Positions 35,173-44,199 of a DNA stretch of 64,000 bases are shown here, piece by piece; within the stretch, counting starts at the first letter, position 1; the number at the start of each line of letters is the position of its first letter. Position numbers and translations under genes: made by a program. The stretch spans positions 803,093 through 867,092 of the forward strand of contig JAUHVY010000001.1 in NCBI GenBank assembly GCA_030424975.1. The letters are read 5' to 3'. The notes under the pieces were generated by a model. That model ran no database searches. It saw only the letters and a program-made list of their open reading frames with translations, and was not told the origin of the DNA. This DNA comes from Alphaproteobacteria bacterium (lineage in GTDB: Bacteria > Pseudomonadota > Alphaproteobacteria > Micavibrionales > Micavibrionaceae).

Positions 35173-35883
35173 TCAGCGATCAATAACGTCCCCTTTCCAA
35201 TCGAAAACCTGCCCGCTTTGCTCTGGGGTTAATTCATTTATAACCTTTGCCAAATATTGTGCAGACTGTTCTGCGGTGAATAACCTCTCATCGGGAACAT
35301 TTTTCTGGAACGGTTTCGATAAATTACTATCCACTGTGCCCGGGTGAAGCCCGACAATGACGGCATTCTTATTTTTACGCGCGGTTTCAATAGACGCCGT
35401 TTTTATAATCATATTAAGCGCAGCCTTTGATGCGCGATAGCTATACCAACCGCCAAGACGGTTATCAGAGATGCTGCCGACGCGCGCCGATAAACTTGCG
35501 CAAACAAACTTATGATCACGCGGCACTCGTCCCAATACATGTTTCATGATTAAAGCAGGCATAATCGTATTCACACGATAGAGTGCATGCATATATTCTT
35601 CGTCTATATCATTAAGCGACTTTTCAGGCATCGTTTCACCAACGCATAATGCACCAATACAGGTCACGATAATATCCGGTGGCCTGACTGCAAATAACGC
35701 TTCAAAATCATGCGCATCATCATAATTAATAAGGATATTTGATATATTTGGATGATCAAAATTATGCTTTTCACGGGTGACGGCTAAGACCTCAGCACCC
35801 ATAGAAGCATAATGGTTTGATAACGCGCAACCTATCGCACCATTTGCGCCAAAAATCACAATTTTTTGTGCCTTTTTCAACAT
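35173..35883 (-). CDS. Short-chain dehydrogenase (CsgA-like)
   Basis: 236 residues. IVIFGANGAIGCALSNHYA is the nucleotide-binding motif, ALCVGE replaces the usual NNAG-like loop, and YSYRASKAALNMIIKTA holds Tyr-x3-Lys. VGLHPGTVDSNLSKPFQ is characteristic of the C-factor/CsgA-like branch of SDRs often found in photolyase/CFA clusters. It is transcribed opposite to the rest of the cluster and divergent from the photolyase gene, sharing a 111-base promoter gap. Confidence 0.9.
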   Translation of the reverse strand: MLKKAQKIVIFGANGAIGCALSNHYASMGAEVLAVTREKHNFDHPNISNILINYDDAHDFEALFAVRPPDIIVTCIGALCVGETMPEKSLNDIDEEYMHALYRVNTIMPALIMKHVLGRVPRDHKFVCASLSARVGSISDNRLGGWYSYRASKAALNMIIKTASIETARKNKNAVIVGLHPGTVDSNLSKPFQKNVPDERLFTAEQSAQYLAKVINELTPEQSGQVFDWKGDVIDR

Positions 35884-35994
35884 AGAATAATTATATCGAA
35901 TTTAGTGAGCGAAACGAATGTAAACATTATTAAGTTTTTGTAATGATTGGCCATTCATCTCGTTATTCACTCAAAATAAATCTATGATACAATC

Positions 35995-37530
35995 ATGAAC
36001 TTGCGCATTATTTTAGGTGATCAGCTTTCCCATTCAATATCCTCTCTCACGGATATTGATCCGCAACACGATGCCATTTTGATGTGTGAAGTCATGGAAG
36101 AAGCAACCTATGTCAAACACCACAAGAAGAAAATAGCATTCATCTTTTCCGCGATGAGGCATTTTGCCGAAGAACTAAAGGATAAGGGATACACAATCCG
36201 ATACACCAAATTAGACGATACAGATAATCAGGGATCATTTACAGGGGAAGTAAGCCGAGCCATACAGGACTATAAGCCCAAAAAAGTTATAATCACCGAG
36301 GCTGGCGAATACCGGGTTCAGGAGATGATCAAAACTTGGGATACAGAATTTGGAGTGCCTGTAGATATCCGCCCTGATGATCGATTTTTGTGTACGCATG
36401 AAGAATTTCAAGCTTGGGCAAAAAACCGTAAAGAACTGCGCATGGAGTATTTCTATCGGGAAATGCGTAAAAAATATAACATTTTGATGAATAATGGAAA
36501 GCCCGAAGGCGGTGAATGGAATTACGATTCCATGAACAGGAAATCACCTGATGAAACCGTAAAAATCCCTCAAACTTATAACGGGCAAATCGATAACATC
36601 ACGCATGATATCTTAGGCTTGGTTGTTGATAAATTTGGTTCACACTTTGGCGATATTGAGCCTTTTTATTTTGCAGTTACACGTAACCAAGCGCTTTATG
36701 CGCTCGACAAATTCATAAACGAGCGCCTTAGTAATTTTGGTGATTATCAGGATGCGATGATACAACATGAACCCTGGCTGTTTCATAGTCATCTCAGTTT
36801 CTATATCAATTGTGGTTTACTCCTTCCGCTCGAATGTATTCAAGCCGCCGAACAGGCTTATAAAAACGGGCGCGCACCTTTGAACGCAGTCGAAGGCTTT
36901 ATTCGTCAGATTTTAGGCTGGAGGGAATATGTGCGCGGTATTTACTGGCTTAAAATGCCTGCATACGAAAACGAAAATATGCTAAATGCAAAAACTCCCC
37001 TACCACCTCTTTTCTGGGACGCCGAAACGCATATGAACTGTCTCAGACAATGTATCAAAGAAACAAAAGAAAACGCATATGCACACCATATACAACGCCT
37101 GATGGTGATCGGAAACTTTTCACTCATCGCGGGCTTATCCCCTGACGAAGTGAATGACTGGTACATGCTCGTCTACGCAGATGCATATCAATGGGTTGAA
37201 CTCCCGAATGTGACAGGTATGATTTTGTATGCGGATGGCGGACTTTTGGCATCAAAACCATACGCAGCCAGCGGCTCCTATATCAATAAAATGTCAGATT
37301 ATTGTAAGGGCTGCAAATACTCGGTCACAAAGAAAAACGGACCACAAGCTTGCCCTTTTAATTATCTGTATTGGGATTTTTTGATTAGAAACGAAGACAA
37401 ATTATCTGGCAATCCCAGGCTCAGGTTAAGCTATAAGACTATATCGAAAATGAACGATGATAAACTCTGCGCAATAAAATCAGACAGCTCACGTTTTATA
37501 CAGAAACTCTCAAGCGGTGATTGCGTTTAA
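35995..37530 (+). CDS. Iron-sulfur bacterial (6-4) photolyase/cryptochrome
   Basis: 511 residues, of the FeS-BCP (PhrB/CryB) family. The N-terminus LRIILGDQLSHSISSLTDID is diagnostic. The FAD-binding C-terminal half has GWREYVRGIYWLKMPAYENENML split near residue 305 and HHIQRLMVIGNFSLIAGLSP. The cluster cysteines are in MNCLRQC (about residue 345) and CKGCKYSVTKKNGPQACPF (about 437-453), matching the four-cysteine [4Fe-4S] pattern. Family members repair (6-4) photoproducts or act as light sensors using a lumazine antenna. It fits the light-stress theme of the preceding cluster. Confidence 0.93.
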   Translation: MNLRIILGDQLSHSISSLTDIDPQHDAILMCEVMEEATYVKHHKKKIAFIFSAMRHFAEELKDKGYTIRYTKLDDTDNQGSFTGEVSRAIQDYKPKKVIITEAGEYRVQEMIKTWDTEFGVPVDIRPDDRFLCTHEEFQAWAKNRKELRMEYFYREMRKKYNILMNNGKPEGGEWNYDSMNRKSPDETVKIPQTYNGQIDNITHDILGLVVDKFGSHFGDIEPFYFAVTRNQALYALDKFINERLSNFGDYQDAMIQHEPWLFHSHLSFYINCGLLLPLECIQAAEQAYKNGRAPLNAVEGFIRQILGWREYVRGIYWLKMPAYENENMLNAKTPLPPLFWDAETHMNCLRQCIKETKENAYAHHIQRLMVIGNFSLIAGLSPDEVNDWYMLVYADAYQWVELPNVTGMILYADGGLLASKPYAASGSYINKMSDYCKGCKYSVTKKNGPQACPFNYLYWDFLIRNEDKLSGNPRLRLSYKTISKMNDDKLCAIKSDSSRFIQKLSSGDCV

Positions 37531-37687
37531 CAAAACATCACCAACGCCCAGAATAACTATAAATCTGTTAAAGATGGAAAATGGTGTACAACCTACGAAT
37601 TGATGCGAACCTGTTATTCAAGACTTTAACCCACTGGAAAGTTATTCTCAACTCATCATAATAGCTTTGTGAAGAGATTCTGGGATG

Positions 37688-37740
37688 TACCCATATCGGG
37701 TATATTCAATGATTGACAAAATACCCGTTTTGGGTATATT
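37688..37740 (+). promoter_or_regulatory. higBA promoter with twin palindromic operators
   Basis: Two related inverted repeats, TACCC-ATATC-GGGTA (37688-37702) and TACCC-GTTTT-GGGTA (37722-37736), are spaced 34 bases start to start, about three helical turns. A consensus TTGACA (37713-37718) and TATATT (37735-37740) are separated by 16 bases, with the second palindrome lying in that spacer. This is the expected layout for cooperative autorepression by the antitoxin or toxin-antitoxin complex. Confidence 0.85.
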
Positions 37741-37758
37741 CTAGGGAAAGATTGCTAA

Positions 37759-38088
37759 ATGCTGACTGTAATTGAAAACCCGTATTTTTTACGCAAGGCG
37801 GAAAAGATACTTACAGAAGAGCAAAGAATTGAGCTGGTTGATTTTATCAGCGTCAATTTCGATAAAGGTGATGTCATGGCTGGCACGGGCGGCGTTCGGA
37901 AAATCCGTTTCGCCCACCAGTCTGGAAAAGGTAAAAGCGGCGCAAGCCGTGTTGTGTACCTTGTGATTGATGAATTTGGATATATCCATTTGCTGGATAT
38001 TTTTGAGAAGAACGAGAAAAGCAACCTGAGCCAAGGTGAAAAAAACGAGATTAAGAAGCTCGTAGAGATTTTGAAAAAGAGGAAATAA
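37759..38088 (+). CDS. RelE/HigB-type toxin
   Basis: 109 residues. The RelE/HigB-like layout is seen: an N-terminal helix pair (NPYFLRKAEKILTEEQRIEL), then MAGTGGVRKIRFA, GASRVVYLVIDEFGYIHLLDIF and a basic C-terminal helix ending KKLVEILKKRK. Such toxins cleave mRNA on the ribosome. The toxin gene precedes the antitoxin gene, as in higBA. It has a full promoter and operator and an AGGGAAAG site. On this element it probably serves maintenance or phage defence. Confidence 0.87.
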   Translation: MLTVIENPYFLRKAEKILTEEQRIELVDFISVNFDKGDVMAGTGGVRKIRFAHQSGKGKSGASRVVYLVIDEFGYIHLLDIFEKNEKSNLSQGEKNEIKKLVEILKKRK

Positions 38089-38090
38089 CC

Positions 38091-38360
38091 ATGAGCGAAC
38101 TATTTGAAAGCCTGAAAGCTGGACTGGAAAGCGCGATTAACGAGCCCGAAAAAGCCGTGAAGCATGAAATTTCAGAAGTGCGCCGTATTCGCACCAAGCT
38201 AAATATGAGCGTCCGTGAGTTTGCGGAAACCTTTCACCTGCCCAAGCGCACCGTTGAAAAATGGGATATGCAAGATAGCAGCCTCACTGGCGCGGCCTCC
38301 ACCCTCATGAAGATCATCGACAAGAACCCAAAAGCGGCAATGAAGGCTTTGCAGGACTAG
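38091..38360 (+). CDS. HigA-like XRE-family antitoxin
   Basis: 89 residues. The helix-turn-helix is at about residues 32-70: VRRIRTKLNMSVREFAETFH, then PKRTVEKWDMQDSSLTGAA, ending with an LMKIIDKNPKAAMKAL tail typical of HigA2-like antitoxins. It begins two bases after the toxin stop, indicating coupled translation. It should neutralise the toxin and bind the twin palindromes upstream. Confidence 0.9.
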   Translation: MSELFESLKAGLESAINEPEKAVKHEISEVRRIRTKLNMSVREFAETFHLPKRTVEKWDMQDSSLTGAASTLMKIIDKNPKAAMKALQD

Positions 38361-38388
38361 GACATCTTGCACAAAAAGAAGAATTGCA

Positions 38389-40107
38389 TCAGTTACTATG
38401 GCGCATCAGAATTGTTTCAACCACGTTTTCAATAACGTCATATCCAACTTTAAAAAACTCACGAGAATCATTAACTCTGTATGAATCGAGCATTACGTGA
38501 ACTTCTGCCTCTAATTCTTTTGCATTTGAGTGCTGCCATACTTTTACAACAATAAAGGATAACGGTACACCTGTGGCAGATGATAGTTGTTTAGCACGTT
38601 GATAAGAATCTTTTCTTGTAAAACCAATTTTATATATCTCTTCATCCATTGCAGCGCATCTAAGAACATACAGCTCGCCAACGTCCTGAGCTTCTTCCGA
38701 TCCTTGCCGATCGGCAAGCTCTACTGCCTTAGCCGCATCTTGGTACTCTTTAATTTTGATCTTGGCTGAAACAATACCATCTTTTACAAAAACAACATTG
38801 TCGGAAGAAGATCGTTCCCTCCATTTATTAGTTGCTTTAACCCACGTCTTACCTTCAATCTCATTGCCATGTTGATCTCGCCCTTTTGCTCCTCTGTCCA
38901 GTCGTCTCCAATACCCCTCAGTTTCAGTTTCATAGTGAGGTAAATTGACTTTAACAATCGGCTCTGACTTATTTTCAGTAACCTCAATAGCAGTAACAAA
39001 TTTATATTTTGACTTTAACCCTTGGCCAGCTTTCTTTCTAGGTAAACGCTGACCAGATTTATCTAAAATTTCCCGCTCAATTGTCGCTCTACTACTAAAA
39101 TACGAAGGCAACTGGAAAAAAGCTTCAGCCAAATCCCACATGACGGATGCCTTATCTAACTCGGTCTTAGTTTTTGCAATAGTCTCTTTACGCTTATCTT
39201 CTGGTAACATCTCAAAAACTTCAGGCTCGTCACAATGACCACTAAAGGTATTTTCGTACTCAGTCATATAATATCTGGAATTATGCTTTTGCGTAATAAG
39301 ATCAATTTCTCCAGAAATAATTGTTCGCACCGCAGTTTTTGTTCCCTCTAATGCGACAGGTTCTCCAGATTTGTTGCCATTGATTTTTATTGCATCTTTC
39401 AGAAAAGCTCTTTTATCAGGTTGTAGCCCCTCTTCATTAATTTCTTTTTGCTTAGAACATCTACCTAACCACTCGTCTTGAGTTAAAAGTTCACCACCAA
39501 TCATATACCAATGTAGATAATTTCCATGACGAACCATGGAAAACCCTGATATCAAAAACTCTTTTCCTTCACTATTGAGAAAGCTAAATTCTGCAATATC
39601 TCCATTTCTAGTGAAATGGAACACTCTCCCCTCAGCCATATTGAGTAAACTTTCAAGAGCAAATTTTTCGCTGTCCTCAGACGTAATGTAATCAAGAAAA
39701 TCTCTTAAAGAATATAAATGATCATATTCTTCAATTATCTCTACTTTCGGCGCAACGCTTCTGGGTATTAATGAAATGCGGCAAAAAGGCTCAAAATAAT
39801 TAAAGTTCAGCGGTTGAGTGCGTATACCAGAGGCCGCATATCTATGATTATATTCAATAGCTAATTGTCTTAAAAGCTGATCATTAGGAAAACCCGCACC
39901 TGACTTTGAAAGATTTTGCATAGTCCTTTTATATTGCGCTACTATTTTTTTTGTCTCTACCGCAAGGCGTCTTCTTTCACTTCTCGGAAGATTTTCAAGA
40001 CGAGGTATCTTCCCTCCAGCATTTAGGTGAAGACGATGATCCATTGCCGCAAAATCAGGTATTTTACGGAGAACGTCTAGCCTTTGTTTACGTTCATCAT
40101 CTGACAT
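38389..40107 (-). CDS. Large protein with C-terminal T5orf172/GIY-YIG-like domain
   Basis: 572 residues. The last 90 residues, GELYVLRCAAMDEEIYKIGFTRKDSY split near residue 478 and then VHVMLDSYRVNDSREFFKV, match the T5orf172/MUG113 branch of GIY-YIG nuclease-like domains, here with the YVL...YKIGFT half-motifs and the trailing Glu-Phe-Phe. The first 470 residues are not recognised; they contain a HFTRNGDIAEFSFL beta segment and a charged middle part. It faces the toxin-antitoxin pair, and its TTTTTTTCGAGTTC upstream region adjoins the mob genes. It may be a defence or mobilisation nuclease. Function is not assigned. Confidence 0.6.
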   Translation of the reverse strand: MSDDERKQRLDVLRKIPDFAAMDHRLHLNAGGKIPRLENLPRSERRRLAVETKKIVAQYKRTMQNLSKSGAGFPNDQLLRQLAIEYNHRYAASGIRTQPLNFNYFEPFCRISLIPRSVAPKVEIIEEYDHLYSLRDFLDYITSEDSEKFALESLLNMAEGRVFHFTRNGDIAEFSFLNSEGKEFLISGFSMVRHGNYLHWYMIGGELLTQDEWLGRCSKQKEINEEGLQPDKRAFLKDAIKINGNKSGEPVALEGTKTAVRTIISGEIDLITQKHNSRYYMTEYENTFSGHCDEPEVFEMLPEDKRKETIAKTKTELDKASVMWDLAEAFFQLPSYFSSRATIEREILDKSGQRLPRKKAGQGLKSKYKFVTAIEVTENKSEPIVKVNLPHYETETEGYWRRLDRGAKGRDQHGNEIEGKTWVKATNKWRERSSSDNVVFVKDGIVSAKIKIKEYQDAAKAVELADRQGSEEAQDVGELYVLRCAAMDEEIYKIGFTRKDSYQRAKQLSSATGVPLSFIVVKVWQHSNAKELEAEVHVMLDSYRVNDSREFFKVGYDVIENVVETILMRHSN

Positions 40108-40238
40108 TTTTTTTCGAGTTCACTACTTATTTAACATTGATATAAATAATGAATAGCATACCACAGGTGGTTTTTTAATTATTTCATTTTCCAATTACAC
40201 CGCCCAACTTTTCACTTCCCCACGCCTATCATAGGGGC
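40108..40238. other. Possible oriT region before the mob genes
   Basis: 131 AT-rich bases between the divergent GIY-YIG gene and mobC. A short palindrome ACCAC-AG-GTGGT (40160-40171) is followed by six T, and CCTAT-C-ATAGG lies just before the mobC start. Transfer origins usually adjoin mobC/relaxase genes and hold inverted repeats, so this is the natural place to look. No recognised nic sequence was identified. Confidence 0.3.
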
Positions 40239-40619
40239 ATGAGCAATGACACCAAGACAAAAAAGCCGACACCGTTTTCCTTACGCCTCAGCGTTGAGGA
40301 ACGCCAGCTCTTGGATGAGCTTGCGGGTACAAAACCACTTGGTGCATATATTCGTGAAACGCTCCTGAGCAATGCCAAACCGCGCAGAGGCCGCACATCT
40401 CGCCCGAAGGAAGACAACATCATTCTTGCGCAGATTTTAGCGCAGCTCGGTGCGTCACGCCTTCCCAATAACATCAACCAACTGGCCAGAGCCGCAAACA
40501 CGGGCAGTCTGCTCGTCACCGATGACGTGCTGCATGACCTCAATGAAGCAGTTCAGAACATCGCTTTCATCAAAGAAACCCTTATCAAAGTGCTTGGCCT
40601 CAGAGATGAATGCCCATGA
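40239..40619 (+). CDS. MobC-like mobilization accessory protein
   Basis: 126 residues. It combines a ribbon-helix-helix-like start (PFSLRLSVEERQLLDELAG) with a mobC core: LGAYIRETLLSNA, then ILAQILAQLGASRLPNNINQLARAANTGSL, split around residues 65-90, where NNINQLARAANTG is the MobC hallmark. MobC helps the relaxase melt oriT. The gene overlaps the relaxase gene by ten bases. Base composition is GC-richer than the flanking host genes. Confidence 0.88.
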   Translation: MSNDTKTKKPTPFSLRLSVEERQLLDELAGTKPLGAYIRETLLSNAKPRRGRTSRPKEDNIILAQILAQLGASRLPNNINQLARAANTGSLLVTDDVLHDLNEAVQNIAFIKETLIKVLGLRDECP

Positions 40620-41893
40620 TTATTGAGGGTAATCAAAGAGGCCATGCAAAGCAACTCGCCAATCACTTGCTGAATGATCGGGACAATGACCATGTTACTA
40701 TTCATGAAATTACAGGCTTTACATCCGAAACCGTGCATGGCGCTTTTCAGGAAATCCAAGCCACCAGCCGCGCAACACGCTGCACGCAGTTTCTGTTTTC
40801 CGTTTCCCTTAATCCCCCACAGGATGAAATCGCAACCAATGAGACTTTTGAAAAAGCCCTTTCTGACATTGAGCAAAAAATGGGTCTTGAGGGACAGCCG
40901 CGCGTTGTCGTCTTCCATGAAAAAGAAGGACGACGGCACGCGCATTGCGTCTGGTCACGTATTGATGCGCAGAGTATGACGGCCATAAACCTGCCGTTTT
41001 ACAAAAAGAAACTGAATGAAATTTCCAAAGACATCTATCTTGAGCAAGGCTGGAACATGCCCAGGGGCTTTATTGATAAGCAATACACAAACCCGCTCAA
41101 CTTCACGCGTGAAGAGTGGCAACAGGCCAAGCGCCAAGATGATGATCCGCGTATGATTAAGCATATCTTCAAGCAAGCTTGGGGCGCTTCCGATGATGCC
41201 AAATCATTCGCGCATGCCCTGCAAAATCACGGCTTCACCCTCGCAAAGGGAGATCGGCGCGGATTTGTCGCCGTGGATTATAAGGGCGAAGTCTATTCCC
41301 TCAGTCGTTGGACAGGATTAAAAACCCGCGCCCTGAATGCTCGCCTGAAACAGGAAGATTTACCATCCGTGCAGCAAGCAAAGACCAAGATCGCCGAGAT
41401 CATGACGGATGTTCTGCAAAAACATATCAATGATGTAAGGCATGAGCGCAGTAAGAAGTATCAGCCTCTTAAAAGCGCACTTTTAAATCTTCGGGAGCGT
41501 CACCGTTCAGAGCGCTCAGCATTAGAACTGAGGCATAATGAACGCCAAAGACATGAAGAAACTCAGCGCCAAGAACGTATGCCCAGATGGTTTAAAGGTG
41601 TGCTTGCCCGTATAACCGGCAAGCATCGCCGCATTCAGGAAGAAAACAAACAAGACACGCTGAAATGCCAAGCGCGTGACCAGAAGGAAAAGCAGGAACT
41701 CATCACAAAACAATTACAGGAGCGCGGCCGCCTGCAAGATCACGTTCAAAACCTCCGAAAAGAGCATAATGAAACCATGTTGCAAATGCGCAAGGACATC
41801 GGCACGTTTATGGAGATGAAAGAGCGAAACAGCCCCGAACCCGTTGAATTTAAACCGCAACAGCAAAACCGCGGCGGGTATGCGATGGAGTGA
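40610..41893 (+). CDS. Relaxase (MobA/VirD2-type)
   Basis: 427 residues. The N-terminal catalytic domain has MIIEGNQRGHAKQLANHLL (motif with the presumed transfer Tyr/His environment), then RVVVFHEKEGRRHAHCVWSRID with HxHxH-like metal ligands HAHCVWSR (about residues 103-111). A C-terminal half rich in Arg, Glu and Gln is predicted coiled coil. Relaxases nick oriT and pilot single-stranded DNA to a recipient. It needs a type IV secretion system supplied in trans, since none is on the element. Its stop abuts the convergent ABC-3C operon. Confidence 0.87.
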   Translation: MPMIIEGNQRGHAKQLANHLLNDRDNDHVTIHEITGFTSETVHGAFQEIQATSRATRCTQFLFSVSLNPPQDEIATNETFEKALSDIEQKMGLEGQPRVVVFHEKEGRRHAHCVWSRIDAQSMTAINLPFYKKKLNEISKDIYLEQGWNMPRGFIDKQYTNPLNFTREEWQQAKRQDDDPRMIKHIFKQAWGASDDAKSFAHALQNHGFTLAKGDRRGFVAVDYKGEVYSLSRWTGLKTRALNARLKQEDLPSVQQAKTKIAEIMTDVLQKHINDVRHERSKKYQPLKSALLNLRERHRSERSALELRHNERQRHEETQRQERMPRWFKGVLARITGKHRRIQEENKQDTLKCQARDQKEKQELITKQLQERGRLQDHVQNLRKEHNETMLQMRKDIGTFMEMKERNSPEPVEFKPQQQNRGGYAME

Positions 41894-43741
41894 CTATTCT
41901 TTATTGCTTGGTATTAAAGCATTACCATCCTTAAATACCTCAACTAATTGAAAATTTTCAAAATCCGCCCACGTTGCAGGGTTAATATGCTCAAACAAAA
42001 TAATTTGAAAACCATCTCCTAGCTCTTTCATACTAGTTATAAATTGATCCAACAAATTTAGAGCAGCAGTTACTTTTGCTATATCAGAACTATCCATATT
42101 CTCTTTTGCATTTCCACTTTGGTCTTCAAAATATGGTCTGCTCAATTGGTCTATGATGAGAAAAGGAGCCACATAAGAAACATTCTCTCTAATGATTTGT
42201 TCATGGAGCCCTAAAAACAAAAACAGGTGCATAAACATATGGTTTGAACTACTTCCAACATTTTCAATATGATTGCTGCGAGGTTTTCTTAACTGTAACA
42301 CTTTATCCTTATAGCTAAATGATGCCCTATATTCGCTATAATTAGCTAAAGCTGACTTTGTTAAAGTTATGTACTCTTGAATAGTTTCTTCTAAGGTTTT
42401 AACAAATAACTCTTTTCGTTCACTAACATTCGCAACGATTAGCTCATCCAATCTATTTTGTAAAATCTTTAGCCTTTCCTCGTTTCCTTGAGGCGCAGCA
42501 ATAGACTGCGGTTGATACAAATCTAACTTAGCCTTCACCTCACCAACAAAAATATATTTTTCTTTATCATTTTCAAACACCCTAACCTCTTGCGGCATTG
42601 TGTCACGTTCATCTATCAAATCCTTTAATTGACTTTCATATTCCTTGATAGTTGTGGATATATTGCTGTCTAATGGCGTTTTGCTTGCTACCGCTTTTTT
42701 TATTTTCAAGTGATCTTCTTTCAGACCAGCTACAACTTCTTCATAAATAGAAGTTTTTAATACTTCACTATAATGCTCAGAAAGAAAGCTCAACGATTTT
42801 AGGCTATCACTCGTCTCTTTCAGGTTGGCTTTATATTTTTTATATTCAGTAGTAAAACGCTTTAAATTCCTGATTTTCCTCGATAGCTTATTTATATCGG
42901 CATTAATTTCATTGTAGCGTTCTATTGTTCCGTTTTTAGTGACAGCCTCTGCATTTTTGACAATTTTATTCAGTTGTTCAATTGATTGGCCTATATCATC
43001 ACTTTCAGATAAGAGGTCATATTCCTTGGCGGTTTGAATGGTATTTTTTAATTGAGAATAAAAAGCATCATGCTTTCGTGTGATACGATTCGATTCTTTC
43101 TCAAGCTTTCTTATTTCACGCTCAATCTCTTCACGCTTTTCTCTCTTTAGGATATTTTCGACAGTGTCTATCCCAACTGCTAAATCAAAAATTCGTGGTA
43201 ATGCTTCCCTATATTTGGCGTCTTTCTGTTTATCAAAAAACTCCTGACTATGAGTAATAATGTCTTGTGATATAGTATTTAAAAGCAGAAAATACCTTAA
43301 CGATACCTTTGATCCAGTGCTAAGGGCTCTCCCTCCATAAGCTACTTTGGTATCACTATCTATACAAAACTCAGCTTCCAACGTTCTTTTTAGAGCTGAT
43401 TCTGTAATATTAGCCGTTGGAAAATTTTCAGGTATTTCCCCTACGGATGAAAAAAAGTAATCTTGAGAAACATTATTTTCTTTAGGTGACTTTCGAGATA
43501 TGAAATAACACTTATCGTTAATGGATATTTTGATGCCATACCATTCAACGTTTTCGTTAATAATACTCTCTGAAATATCGTGTGTACTTGAAAACAAGCA
43601 ATAATCTATAATAGCCAATATTGCGGTTTTTCCAGTGTTACTATCACCAGTAATAACATTCACTTTATTGGGTAAAAATTCCAGAGTTCTTATTTCACCA
43701 TTTTTAAGAAAGAGAACCAAATTATCAAAATAAAACTTCAT
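41894..43741 (-). CDS. ABC-3C system ATPase (DUF3732, SMC-like)
   Basis: 615 residues. The N-terminus carries a Walker A, VITGDSNTGKTAILAIIDY (about residues 29-47), then two long coiled-coil arms around a central hinge (about 190-420). The C-terminal lobe has the DUF3732 signature NVGSSSNHMFMHLFLFLGLH, in place of the ABC LSGGQ, and the Walker B FLIIDQLSRPYF. This Rad50/RecN-like ATPase is the motor of ABC-three-component defence systems. It is the last gene of a minus-strand operon, overlapping the middle component by four bases. The AT-rich codon use differs from neighbouring mob genes. Confidence 0.85.
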   Translation of the reverse strand: MKFYFDNLVLFLKNGEIRTLEFLPNKVNVITGDSNTGKTAILAIIDYCLFSSTHDISESIINENVEWYGIKISINDKCYFISRKSPKENNVSQDYFFSSVGEIPENFPTANITESALKRTLEAEFCIDSDTKVAYGGRALSTGSKVSLRYFLLLNTISQDIITHSQEFFDKQKDAKYREALPRIFDLAVGIDTVENILKREKREEIEREIRKLEKESNRITRKHDAFYSQLKNTIQTAKEYDLLSESDDIGQSIEQLNKIVKNAEAVTKNGTIERYNEINADINKLSRKIRNLKRFTTEYKKYKANLKETSDSLKSLSFLSEHYSEVLKTSIYEEVVAGLKEDHLKIKKAVASKTPLDSNISTTIKEYESQLKDLIDERDTMPQEVRVFENDKEKYIFVGEVKAKLDLYQPQSIAAPQGNEERLKILQNRLDELIVANVSERKELFVKTLEETIQEYITLTKSALANYSEYRASFSYKDKVLQLRKPRSNHIENVGSSSNHMFMHLFLFLGLHEQIIRENVSYVAPFLIIDQLSRPYFEDQSGNAKENMDSSDIAKVTAALNLLDQFITSMKELGDGFQIILFEHINPATWADFENFQLVEVFKDGNALIPSNKE

Positions 43742-44199
43742 AGTTCCACCCTAAAATTCAAATAAAGATTTTCCGAAGAGGCTTCTAATATTTTTGCGAC
43801 ATTAGGAACCGCTTTCAAAATTTTATAAGCCCTGCCGCCTGCTTCATTGCCATTAATTAACAATGGGTTTGACCCGCTATTAACAATCAATTCGCCTTTG
43901 CTTACGCTAATAGCATCAACTTCGTGTAAGAACTGAATAGCATTTATTGCGCCACATATTTGATCATAAAATCGACTATTAAAATTTGTAAAAAAGCCAG
44001 TTTTTTCAATAATAAGTTTCTCTACACCTTGAACTTTAACATTCCCATTAGATAAATATTTAAGCATCTCATTATGTGTTACGATCGGCGGTATCAGTAA
44101 TGCCTTGGATACAGATAACGTTTTAACATGTTGCAAAACCAATAATATAGCTAGCGCATGTATACCAATATTATTATATAACCTTTCGGTATCACTCAT
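43738..44199 (-). CDS. ABC-3C middle component
   Basis: 153 residues, helical, winged-helix-like. RLYNNIGIHALAILLVLQHVKTLSVSKALLIPP, taken in parts, is the typical opening of ABC-3C middle components, which bridge the ATPase and effector. Its assignment rests mainly on position: it overlaps the effector gene upstream and the DUF3732 ATPase downstream by four bases each. I cannot say which numbered middle-component family it belongs to. Confidence 0.72.
   Translation of the reverse strand: MSDTERLYNNIGIHALAILLVLQHVKTLSVSKALLIPPIVTHNEMLKYLSNGNVKVQGVEKLIIEKTGFFTNFNSRFYDQICGAINAIQFLHEVDAISVSKGELIVNSGSNPLLINGNEAGGRAYKILKAVPNVAKILEASSENLYLNFRVEL

Noticed and set aside
37600-37630. GATGCGAACC as a copy of the tRNA-Arg 3' segment (left attachment site)
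   Set aside because: Only about ten bases resemble the tRNA T-arm and the flanks do not match; too weak to define the element end.
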